From Lunularia cruciata (taxonomy: Eukaryota; Streptophyta; Marchantiopsida; Lunulariales; Lunulariaceae), in NCBI GenBank assembly GCA_948567375.1, contig OX419761.1:2234501-2298500 (forward strand): a DNA stretch of 64,000 bases, read 5' to 3'. The position numbers and the translations under genes are program-made. Each line of letters begins with the position of its first letter. The first letter of the stretch is position 1. The notes below the pieces were generated by a model, which was not told the origin of the DNA, searched no databases, and worked only from the letters and a program-made list of their open reading frames with translations. Shown piece after piece: positions 50,251-60,880 of the stretch.

Positions 50251-53250
50251 TCTGCCTTGTCACTTCAGCATCAGACCTTCACATCACCTTTGAGAAAAAG
50301 GCCTCTCTATCTTCTGCCCAGCATCAGCCATTCCCCAACCTTTGAGAACTGCTCTGTTGTCTCCGGCTCTCTTGCTTTGCTTCAAGCCTTCACTACAAGC
50401 TTCAAATTTCCCCCTTTGCTCTTGCTCAATCCTCTCTAAACCTCAAAACTCTTTTGTCTTGAGCTCTCCTGGTCCTCATTGTAAAACTCAAAAATTCCTC
50501 TCTGTCTGTCTCTCTTGGTTCACTCTCAATCTTCACAATAAAATTTTGAAACTCCTCCTTCTTGTCTCTCTTGGTTCACTCCCAACCTTCACAACAAACT
50601 CAAAAATTTCTCCTGGCTGTCTCCTGATCAGTCACAGCTCTTCCCTCAAAACCCTAAGTCCATTCACTGTCTTGCCACTACATTGGCAAGAGCCTCCTAG
50701 AAGTTTCCCCCACTCTTGCATTTCTGTCCAAACAAGGCACAAGCAAACTTCAAAATACTCCTCCCCTATTTCACAGTCCAGGACTTAATCCTTCAAAAAT
50801 TCCCCTGAGTTTTTCACTTTTCATCTTGTCTAGCTCAAGGCAAGCCACAACTTTGAAAGTACTCTCTCACACACACCTTCACTATCTAGGGCAAACTCAA
50901 AAATTCTCCTTCTTCTTCACTGTTCCCCTCTCCAAGGCAAAACTCCCAAAACCTAAACTCCTTCTCCTCTGGTTCCTGTCACAAACCAAGCCAAGCAAAT
51001 TTCAAAATTCTTCTCTCTTCCAGTGGTCACTCCACTCCAGGGAAAAACTCCCGAAACCTGAACTCCTTCCCCTCTATTTCCTATCACAGACCAGGCCAAC
51101 AGCAAATTTCAAAGATCCTCTCTCTTCTCCAAAACAAACTCCCAAAACCTGAACTCCTTCCCCTCTGTTTCCTGTCACAGACCAGGTCAGCAGCAAAATT
51201 TGAAAATCCTCTCTCTTCTCCAAAACAAACTCTCTAAACCTGAACTCCTTCCCCTTTGTTTCCTATCATAGACCAAGCCAACAGCAAATTTCAAAAATCC
51301 TCTCTCTTCTCCAAAAAAAACTCCCGAAACCTGAACTCCTTCCCCTCTGTTTCCTGTCACAGACCAAGCCCAAGCAGATTTCAAAATTATTCTCTCCTCC
51401 ATTGGTCACTCCTCTCGAGGGCAAAATTCCCAAAACCTGAACTCCTTCTCTTCTGTTTCCTGTCACAAACCAAGCCCAAGCAGATTTCAAAATTCTTCTC
51501 TCCTCCACTGATCACTCCTCTCCAGGGCAAAACTCCCAAAACATGAACTCCTTCTCCTCTGTTTCTTGCCTTCTCTCCTGCTCAGACCTCCTGTCCAACT
51601 CAAAATTCACTCCTCTTGTCCAAGCTTGCACTCCATTCCTACGGGAAACTTACTTGCCTTCTCCTGCACAGCCCTCCTGTCCAAGCTTGCTAACTTTTCC
51701 ATTCCTACGGGGAAACCCTACTTGTTTTCTCTCCTGCACAGCCCTCCTGTCCAACTCAAAAATTCACTCCTCCTATCCAAGCTTGCTAACTTCTTCCATT
51801 CATGCCGGAAAACCCTACTTAATTTCTCTCTTGCATAGACCTCTCTCTCTCAAAACTTCACTCTTCCACTGTCCAAGCTTGCACTCCTCCATTCCTACTG
51901 GAAACTTACTTGCCTTCTCTCCTGCTCAGACCTCCTGTCCAACTCAAAAATTCACTCCTCCTGTCCAAGCTTGCACTCCTTCTTCCATTCTTGCGGGAAA
52001 ACCCTACTTGATTTCTCTTTTGCACAACCCTCCTATCCAACTCAAAAAATTTCTCTTCCCCTGTCCAAGCTTGCACTCCTTCATTCATGCGGGAAAATTA
52101 CTTGCCTTCTCTCTTGCTCAGACCTCCTATCCAACTCAAAAATTCACTCCTCTTGTCCAAGCTTGCACTCTTGCTTCCATTCTTGTGGGAAAACACTACT
52201 TGATTTCTCTCCTGCACAGCCCTCTTGTCCAACTCAAAAATTCACTCCTCTTGTCCAAGCTTGCTAACTTCTTCCATTCCTGCAAGAAAACCCTACTTGT
52301 TTCTCTCTTGCACAACACTCCTAGCCCAACTTCAAAAATTCACTCCTCTTGTCCAAGCTTGCTAACTTCTTCCATCATGCGGGAAAACCCTACTTGTTTT
52401 CTCTCCTACATAGCCCTCCTATCCAACTCAAAAATTCACTCCTCTTGTCCAAGCTTGCTAACTTCTTCCATTCCTGCGGGAAAACCCCACTTGTTTTCTC
52501 TCCTGCACAGCCCTCCTATCCAACTTGAAAATTCACTCCTCCTGCCCAAGCTTGCTAACTTCTTCCATTCTTGCAGGAAAACCCTACTTGTTTCTTTCCT
52601 GCACAGCCTTCCTAGCCCAACTTCACAAATTTCCTCCTGAGCTCTTCTTCCTGTCCAAAACACTCTTAGCCCAAACCCCAAAAAATTCCTCATGAGCTCT
52701 TCTTCCTATCTAGAACACTCTTAGCCCAAACCTCAAAAAATTCCTCATGAGCTCTTCTTCTTGTCCAAAACACTCTTAGCCCAAACCTCAATTTTTTTCT
52801 CTCACTTCTCTCCAAATCCCCTTCAGTCCTCCTGTCCTCCGCCAGCCATCTCCCTAAACTCCTTTTCCTTCCTTCCTTCTCTATCCACCTGTCACAGACC
52901 AAAGCACAAGCCTGACCACCAAATTCTCTCTTTCCTGTCACCATCTAGGGTAAGCTGCAAAATTTTCCTCTCCGCTGTCCCCAGTCCAAGGCTTCCCAAA
53001 ACTCTTGAATTTCATTCACATCTTTCCTGTCCTCCTAAGCCTTCAAAGTTCATTTCCCCCTTTCATGTGGAAAAATTCCCCTTTTTGTCCACTGTCTGTC
53101 CTTGCCTTCTCAAAGCCTTTTTTGAGAATTTCCTTCATAGACCAAACACTTCCAACCAACATTTTTGTGAAATTCCCAAAAGGGCTCTTTTTCTCAACTG
53201 GCCAAATAAACTCTTGAGATCCCTTGGCCCAAAACACTAACTGAAATACT
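50250..53250. repeat. Pyrimidine-rich block with three minisatellites
   Basis: The plus strand is strongly C/T-rich for about 3 kb. Inside are three distinct imperfect tandem arrays: (a) about 50,930-51,545, units of roughly 90-110 bp around CCTGAACTCCTTCCCCTCTG and TTTCCTGTCACAGACCA; (b) about 51,590-52,640, about ten units of roughly 97 bp around TTGTCCAAGCTTGCTAACTT and CTTCTCTCCTGCACAGCCCT; (c) about 52,640-52,790, three units of about 56 bp around CTCATGAGCTCTTCTTCCTG. Array (b) lacks stops in one frame, giving a 365-codon frame, but this reflects composition and repeat length. It may be the leader of the gypsy element whose integrase follows. Confidence 0.75.
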
Positions 53251-53559
53251 CTCAAGATTTACTTGCTCAAATGACACTAAATAAATATTCCCAAGATTCC
53301 AATTCCATGAACAAGTCATGTGTCGGCATATCACAAAGTTGAGCTCCGAGTGTTGTGTAACACAAAGAAACTCTTGATATTAAGTATTACAAAGGGAAAC
53401 TCTAAACCTCACCAAATGGCACCAACTCTTTGTGGATCAGTTTCCCGACAATACCGGATAAGCTAATTCAACCATTGTACCTTCCAATTTTTCAATCGGA
53501 ACATGTGAGTCTTGAACTCATCACATCCTTGCCTAAAATGGATTAGGACCATACTCCCA

Positions 53560-54500
53560 TTATGGTGTTTGTTGATAAAATTAACAAGTAGATTCACTTG
53601 GCATCCATCATGGATGATCCAATGTTAGCCAAGATCTACTTTGACACTATCCTCAAGCACCATTGGATGCCAAGGGTTCTCATCTTCAATTGTGGTAGTT
53701 GATTCACTAGTAAATTTTAGTGTGCACTCTTCAAACTACTTGGTACCAAGCTTGCTTTGTTTTTTGCCTATTATTTTGAAATTAATGTGCAAACTGAATG
53801 TGCAAATCACATCTTGGAAGATATGCTTTGTGACTTTGTCAATATTCACCATACACATTGGGATGCTTATCTCACAACTTTTGAGTTTACCTACAATAAT
53901 TCCAAGCAAGCATTGGGTTTTCTCTCTTCTTCCTTAATGTTGGCCAAGACCCACTTATTCCAGATTCACTTCCTGCTCCCTTACCACCTCACATTTCTCA
54001 TACTTCCACCTTTTTGTCCGTGTTATCTAAATACTTATAGCAAGCTAAGTCTCATCTTCTCATTGCTCAAAATCAAGAAAAGCAATATGCTGATCAACAT
54101 CATTGTGATCCCACCTTTCAACTAGGTGATAAGATCATCCTTCTTCTAGTAACCTTTCTCTCTTGTTTGATACTCAAGTTCATAAACTTGCTCCTAACAA
54201 GATAGGTCCATTTGATGTTACTTAAATCTAGTGCTTATCAACTTGCCTTGCCTAGTCATATGTGGATCCATCTTGTCTTCCATGTTTCAAAGTTAAAACC
54301 CTTTTCTCTAATCCATCTTCCTTTTCCACTTGTGTGCAACTCCCTCCTCCTCCCATCCTTGTCAATAATGAGGAGGAATACAAAGTTGATTATATACTTG
54401 CACATTGTGACATCCAATGTGGCTGCCAATGACACAAAAGAATATAATGTCTTTTGGAAAGAATATCCTCTTCATGATGCCACATGAGATCCCCTTTCTC
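53560..54500 (+). pseudogene. Decayed Ty3/gypsy integrase and chromodomain-like tail
   Basis: Plus-strand pieces in order: FDTILKHHWMPRVLIFN (equivalent of the HG.P..IISDR segment, with the catalytic Asp replaced), ECANHILEDMLCDF (TERVNR.LEDMLR), EFTYNNSKQALGF, QLGDKIILL, HMWIHLVFHVSKLKPF (the chromovirus tail HPVFHVSLLK) and VFWKEYPLHDAT (chromodomain-like W.G....TWE). It has many stops and shifts. It differs from TE-A, TE-B and TE-E. Confidence 0.7.
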
Positions 54501-54957
54501 ATCTCCATAATCCACAAATGGCCAATAAGGAGTTTGAAGATTCTATGGTGATGAAGACACCACTAACTAGCAATGGGAGAATATGTAATAATATGGAGTT
54601 AGCAACTAGTTAGTAGACACTAATGAGTTAATAGTCTAAGCTAAATATAGCAAAAGGAAGTAGAACCAGACTAAGAATGTTCTAGAAGTAGCAAGAAAGC
54701 TTGTGGATAGAATATTCTAGAAGCACCCATGAAAATTCTTGGTGAGAAGCTTCCATGAACTTTCCAAGGGTAGAGTAACTTGTACATCAAGTTGATGGCT
54801 AGTTTAGATAGTATGTCAAGTAAATTGCTAGCTTAGCTTCAACTCCAAGTAAGGAGGCTTCTAGAAGGAATCTTCCTTGAATGCTCCTTGGGAGTCTTGT
54901 ACCTAGATTAACTCTAAATACTTGAGCCAAACTCAAGGTAGTTATTTGGAGTTTCAC
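54501..54957. other. Possible LTR after the decayed gypsy element
   Basis: Non-coding sequence following the pol remnant. It contains ATGTAATAATATGGAG near 54581 that could be an LTR start, but I find no matching partner, so this is only suggested by position. Confidence 0.3.
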
Positions 54958-55781
54958 TCACTTGAGAGTCCAAATGTGATATTTCAGTCCGGTCTTCCAT
55001 TCTACTATTTCTCTCCTTGGTCTTTTACACATAAGACCACAAATATCATTGTGAAAGTACTTTCCAGCTTTGTACTTGCCTCTATTATCCTTGGAGTTTG
55101 CAAAAGGTAATCTACGTTGCTTTCCTAAAACACATCCATCATAGTAGCAAAACTTTTGACTACCATGTTCTTCTAGTTTCAAGCATAGACCCTCTAGTAG
55201 TCCTTCTCTCTCCATCTTCCAAATGCAGGCAAGATTGAGATGACCAAGTCTTTGATGCCAAATTGTAATATCTAACTTTTGACATTGTTTTTGCTTTTCT
55301 AGCTTCTCACTCTCCGCATCGTTTGCAACAATAGAGTTTTCTTGAGAAATGGTACCTATCTTGGGAAATTTGAAGTCTATAAAGTTATGAATCATGGACA
55401 CCTTTCATCACCATTGCTCTGTCTTTCTCCACATAGCAGCACTCTTTGATGTAGGTGGTTTAGATGCCTTTGTCTGCTGCTTGACCAATGCTAAACAAGT
55501 TTTGCTTCAACTTTAGAACGTAGAGAGCAACTCTATCTTCTTACACCAAGCTTACAAGAAATCAAGATGTCTCCCACTCCATCAACCCAAATGTTTTGAT
55601 CATCAACAACATACAAAGGCTACATTCCTTCTTCAATCTTCTTGGAACCATTCTTGTTTATAAATCATGTGATCTAAAGGTCCTCCATGAGCATACCAAA
55701 CATCATTATCTAGATGATCAATGCTTGTGGTAGTGCTAGAACTAGTAGCAAAAGTAATACTTTGTGTAGTTAGAGCATTGG

Positions 55782-56529
55782 TGTAATACCGATAGCTAGA
55801 CATATTAGCTAGAGGTGAAAATTGGCTTGGTGACATCTAGAAGGATGTTATGTATGATAGGCTAGGTAGATCAGATAGAGGTGTCACCAAATGAGTTTTT
55901 CTACTAATAGAGCAGGAGCCACAAATAACCTAAATTTGTAATACCAAAAGCTAAACACATCATCCAAAGGTGAAAATTGGCTTCGTAATATTTGGAAGGA
56001 TGTTATACATGATGGGCTAGGTAGATTAGATAGAAATTTCACCAAAAGAAGACTTCTTCTAATATGGCAAGAGTCAAAAATAGCCTAGAAACTTTAGAGT
56101 TAATTTTGGAGGCCTAAACGGATGAATTAGACCTCAAGAATAAGCACATGCTAGCTAGGCTAATTTTGATGCTAGGCTAGCCTTCCCTCTCCTAGGTTTG
56201 TCTCATCAAGGGTATTCCAATGGTACCTCATCCATGCAATTCAAAGATTCCTATAAGAAGATTCTCTAAAGATTCTCTTTGGTTAAGGAGGGTTTGACCG
56301 GTTAGATAGGATCAGAACCAACATATCACCCATGCATGCAGCTAATCTAGATTGCTGAGATATCACCAATCCATGTATCTGATCCAAGGGTGGAGCTTCC
56401 TTTTGGGAAGTCCTCTTTGCTATATAATACAGTCAAGGTGCTCCTTTGGGAGCATCGGATGTTGAGTGTGAAATTGTATGTTTCTTCTTCTATGTTTCTC
56501 TTAAGGTGTCCTATCCTTAGAAGATTACA
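55782..56529 (+). repeat. Solo LTR related to TE-B, with internal duplication
   Basis: 55937-56529 (593 bp) is a diverged relative of the TE-B LTR in the opposite orientation: TGTAATACCAAAAGC at the start, TTTGGAGGCCTAAACGG in the middle, GGAGCATCGG and GATTACA at the end. The first 155 bp occur twice, at 55782-55936 and again from 55937. TTGG flanks the whole 748-bp unit (55778-55781 and 56531-56534, within a 5-bp duplication with one mismatch), so the duplication belongs to the LTR. No internal region is present. Confidence 0.7.
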
Positions 56530-56724
56530 GTTGGCTTGACTTCTAGGATTAGCCATATTGGGTGGCTTTTTGCTTGAGAAGTTATGCTTACCTCTGCATT
56601 CTCTACCCAATGCTCCTTTTTTGCATTTGTTGCAGCTTGTTCTCTTTATTTTAGATATGTAAGTCTTCTTTTGAGTCTTGCCATCATTGCTACTTCTCAT
56701 GCTTCTTCTATAGGTAGCAAGAAA

Positions 56725-56726
<2 letters not shown>

Positions 56727-56805
<79 letters not shown>
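56727..56805. repeat. (CT)n microsatellite, about 79 bp
   Basis: About 39 uninterrupted CT units followed by a T tract. It lies inside the copia gag remnant and creates a meaningless Ser-Leu frame on the plus strand. Confidence 0.95.
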
Positions 56806-56812
<7 letters not shown>

Positions 56813-57330
56813 TTTTTGAACTCTCTTCTTTCTCCTCTCCATACTTATTCAAGGTTTCTTCCTTGAGTAGTCTTGTAGTGAGTCTCTCAATGGTTTGCTG
56901 CTCCTTGGGTACATTATTTGATGTGGCTATTATATGGAAATAAGCCTATAGCAAACTACAAATAACCTTGGTGATGATTGAGGAATCATCTATTCTAACA
57001 TCAAGGTTACTGAACTGACTAGAGGCTTCTACTTGGCTAATAAAACCCACTATCTCTTCTCTTGGTTTCAACTATAACCAAAAGAATCTCTATTGGATAA
57101 CATGCTTGTCCTCTAAAGCACATTGTTCATGTAACATAATCAATCTACTCCACATTTGGCTTGCGGTTGTACAATTGATTAGTCTTTGTACAATCTCTTT
57201 TATGTTGCACAGAAGTACAGAAGTGCACAATTCTTGCTCTGCTAAGAGGTCTCTACTCCATATGCTATGGCTTGTTCCATAGTCTGTATCTCATTAATAA
57301 TCCCTATGAGTCTTTTTGACTTGAAGACTA

Positions 57331-58280
57331 TCACATCTGGAATTTCCACATCAAGAATTGATTAATGTGTGTTATATCTCTCACACTGCTCCTAGTTTCC
57401 ATTGTGTCCCACACTACTCTCATATCTAAAAGATCTCTCCTAATCTCTCAATCTCTCTAAATTCTACAACAAGAATAATATTCCATCACTCTTGTGTACC
57501 CATAACCTGTTAAAGAGTGTTGTAAATAATGTTAAATACTGATGCAAATTTGCACTGCATTTACAACATACAAGGAATACTAAAAGGTATATAAAATACT
57601 TTTGCCTATTTCTTCTTGTTGCAAATCTAGTTGCATGAAGTGAGGAATAGAAAACTTCAAAACTAGTATATAGGTTCTAAGCTAATGAAAAACTTGGTCT
57701 TGATGTTTGGTCTTGCTTCTCCAGGCTGCTGCTCACACATCCCGTTGTATAAGTTTCTTTACTATGCCACCAATATTTCAATGGAATGAACCACTACTCT
57801 CTCAAAGGTAAGACCTAAAGGCTACTCCTAACTAATGTCGGTGGTGCTAAAGGTGTTATGTAGAAACTCTAACAAACAAGAAAGGCAACCGCGTAGGAAA
57901 AATGAAGGATGGGAAGACCCCATCAAGCCGTACAAGGGAGAGACAAAAAAGGTAACATGAAGCTAAGCCCCAATAGAGTCTATATGAGAAATCTGCCCTA
58001 CCGCACCTAAGATATCCGAGCTATGCAAGTCATACGGTCTACACACAACTGGAGCATCCGAAGAAACATCACCTAATGTGATTGCTCTCCTATGGATTGC
58101 ACCAGCCATTGCCCTCGATAGAGTAATGGACACACGCTATCTAAAATATGGTACAAAGTATGAGAGTGAGAGTGGTACCCCCTGACGCCTCACATGATAA
58201 GTTCTCGTGCACTCCCTGAAAAATGTGTCAAATTCCGTCTCTATCGCTCCATATAACTCCAAGACTAGAGGAACAAAGAG
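57331..58280. other. Spacer between the copia remnant and the RT element
   Basis: The 5' LTR of the copia element would be expected here, but I could not identify ends or a primer-binding site. No coding frame is recognised. Confidence 0.3.
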
Positions 58281-60880
58281 GTGACCTCACTGCATGCCTC
58301 TATACTTGGAGACCTTACGACCTACTGCTGCACTCACCACCCATCTAGGAGGATGGGTGATCACTCCCTCCAAAATTGTATCATGCGTAGGATCCGTAAC
58401 CACAACATCCGCTATTGTCACCTGATCATCTTGGACTAAGTATAAGTTTGCCATGATATGTGTTGTCTGCAAAGCATATGAACGCTCCCTCCAAACCAAG
58501 TATCCACTCTCTCGTGCCATAGCAAACATTATGTCTCTAATGGCATCATAAGTAGCTATCCTCTGTCCTCTTGCGAGTCGGAAAGCCCTAATGCACAGTC
58601 GAGCTAGGATCCAAGAGCATGCACCCTTGCCGGAGCAAGAGCAAAGACGTGTTCTAGTAGCCTAAGGAATGGACGAGTTGAATAAGAGAGAATGTAGCGT
58701 ATGCTCACACTATTGCTCCATCAAGGAAGACTGTAAACCTCTAGTCCAATCTGACAATAATGAAGCAAAAGGTGGAAAATCCTCTCGTGCTCGTGGGGAT
58801 TGACTATCTCTTGTTTGCCGCAATAACACCTGGAGAGAAAAGGATCCCCCTCCACCTCTATCACATAAGTCTCCAAAACCGGCCTATCAGCAACCACAAA
58901 ACAAGAGGAAATAGGGGTGCCAAGAGAGCCCAAAAATGCTATAGGTGCCGTCTCCTCCATAAAAAGCAAGCCAACCCCACCACATGAGATTGGTAGAGCC
59001 TTCTATCTACGTGCTAAATCCCTTGTCACACACTCAAATGTCCTTGGTCCAATAATATCACCAAAGACTCCCATAACCCTCCTATCAAATGCTCTCAGAT
59101 GTGATAGGAAGGATGGTGAGGGGAGAACTATACGGATGAGGTAGGATGGTCAACGAGCAATACTGGAAGAGAGTATACCAAATTTCACCTATGGATCTCT
59201 TAGTAATGGAAGGTCATCCACATGGAGAACATCCTTTGCAAGAGCAGCATCTAAGAAGCGTGTGACAAAATCCTACTAGCACTCCAAGAACACGAAGTCC
59301 ATCTGTGGATGTGATACAACTCTCTGGAAGCTCAAGGTGAGGAGGGATACCTAAAGGGGACCATGCCCTACACTTTGACACCTTAACTCTCAAGCCTACT
59401 AGATGTAGCTCGATAGTCAAGTAGTCAAAGGCCTGCCTAAACTGATCTACAAGGCCTACAATGTATGTATCACCTACCAAGGAGAGAAATACACAACCTG
59501 GCATGGCCAAAGTAGTAGATAAGAGAGCTCTAAAGTGAGCCATGGCAAATAAGGGCTCCCCCAAAGGATCTCCCTGGCGTGTACCAACCGCTGACTTCAA
59601 GATGGTGACTCCCTCTTGTGAACCACCATGCTGGTAGTAAAGGGAAGCCGGAGAGCCATAAAAAGACCGCACAAAAGGAATGAGACTCGCCAAGGATCCA
59701 CCAGCCTCCTTAAGCTCTCTAAAGATGGATGCATGTGAGACGCTATTAAAAGCATTCTCAACATCCACCTATAGGAAGACCCACTCCAGATGGATATCTA
59801 GGAGTGCTCTAATGCCTAGAGATATAGCATCACATCCTCTCGGTGTAGCTACTCCAAACTGATGTGGACTAAGGTGATGTCGAAAGTGAGAACGATGCTG
59901 AAGGACAATGGTACGACTGACCAAACGCAAAAAGATCTCTCCAATAGCAATCGGTCTAATGCGTCCCGTGTCCTTCTCCATCGCCAGAAGTCAACTAGCA
60001 CCTAACACCCGACTAACAGACATATGAATGCCTCTTGCTACTGCTGCAGCCACCTGAAACAACTTGGTAAAATCACTAGAAGGATCATCTACCTGGAAGT
60101 AATCTCTAAGGTGCTCATAAACCATCCCTGACAAGCCTCCTGAGGAAAGGCGAGGGGCAGTGCACAATGCTTGTGCAAATAGTGACCTATCAAGACATAA
60201 AGGTTGCTCAAGCTGATAATCTAAGACCTCTAGTGGTAGTCACTCTATTGCTATAGGATGTAGTGAGCATAGGGAAGAGATGGTCTCATCAGTAGGACTC
60301 GCTATAGACAAAGGGTGTAGCGCTCATGCTGCTCTTCTAAACTCTCATGCTTGACCCAATGTCCTACATCATCGTAATCGAGTGGAATCTATGGTATCAT
60401 GTGGCGATGCCTGTCTCCTAAATTGTGTAGCCCTAACAGACTTCTCTTGAAGGGCTGCCTAATCCTCCACTCAGAATTGAAGAAATCTAGCAGCCACGTC
60501 TCTATGTCCCACACGTCTCCCTTTAGCATAACGAAGACACCATCAAGGGAGTAAGAGGAATAGGAACCATGCTAAAACGTCCAAGGGATCACATGCCAAA
60601 CGGTCTAGTGGTAGGCAAAAAGCCTGTCTAGCCTCATCATGAAGTGTGCGGGGTAGCCTATAGAATAGAAGTGGACATGGAAAACTAGTCTCAAATAACC
60701 CCAAAATGCAACTTGCTTGAGAAGCTAACCACTCCCACGACTCGTTTGGTATCCCTGGAATGATCAACGAAGGTATAGAAGAAGTGTGCGTAATCTTGAG
60801 TATCACTACTATCGATGTGGTCGCTCGTCTCACATGGGCATCCCAAGTGGTCCAATCATAGTCTTTGTACATCTTTCACA
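58280..60880 (-). mobile_element. Decayed element with non-LTR-like reverse transcriptase
   Basis: Minus strand. Amino region at 60,870-60,543 (LPRTLHDEARQAFCLPLDRL then DPLDVLAWFLFLLLP). A linker near 60,160-60,110 reads APRLSSGGLSGMVYEHLRDY. RT fingers at 59,981-59,770: TGRIRPIAIGEIFLRLVSRT and LSPHQFGVATPRGCDAISLG. Palm at 59,768-59,214: MDVENAFNSVSHASIF, AVGTRQGDPLGEPLFAMAHF, and SLVGDTYIVG where an active enzyme has two adjacent aspartates (ADDT). The downstream part (58,529-58,287) has VTIADVVVTDPTHDTI and KVSKYRGMQ. I have seen this arrangement in plant RT proteins, and the last block may be a restriction-like nuclease fold, which is inference. Frames are broken at several points. Confidence 0.65.
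59214..59981 (-). pseudogene. Reverse transcriptase domain of the 58-61 kb element
   Basis: Two frames in register around a stop near 59,769. Motifs in order: RPIAIGE, QFGVATPRGC, DVENAFNSVS (first catalytic Asp), GTRQGDPLGEPLFA (the RQGDPLSP box), GDTYIVG (catalytic box, first Asp of the pair replaced by Gly), VSKCRAWSP and LRVLGVLVG. Non-LTR and related RTs share this order, and Ty3/gypsy and copia do not. The Gly substitution should abolish polymerase activity. Confidence 0.75.

Larger units (their letters stand above)
54958..57330 (-). mobile_element. Decayed Ty1/copia element, minus strand, with solo LTR inside
   Basis: Reading right to left on the minus strand: Gag (UBN2-type) at about 57,300-56,840 with CTTASQMWSRLIMLHEQ and NVPKEQQTIERLTTRLLKEE; a knuckle-like CNKCKKGALGREC near 56,640-56,600 (His lost); then the solo LTR (55782-56529); then a protease remnant VWYAHGGPLDHM near 55,690 (active-site Asp lost; DSGAS expected); then the GAG-pre-integrase domain ITIWHQRLGHLNLACIWKME with CVLGKQRRLPF (55,280-55,090). 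It is truncated at 54958. It is in many frames and inactive. Confidence 0.75.

Noticed and set aside
51543-52640. A 365-codon plus-strand frame
   Set aside because: It lies entirely inside the roughly 97-bp minisatellite. The frame is open because of C/T-rich composition, and the repeated text shows no domain.
56584-56943. A plus-strand frame with a long Ser-Leu run
   Set aside because: It is produced by the CT microsatellite and is antisense to the copia gag remnant.
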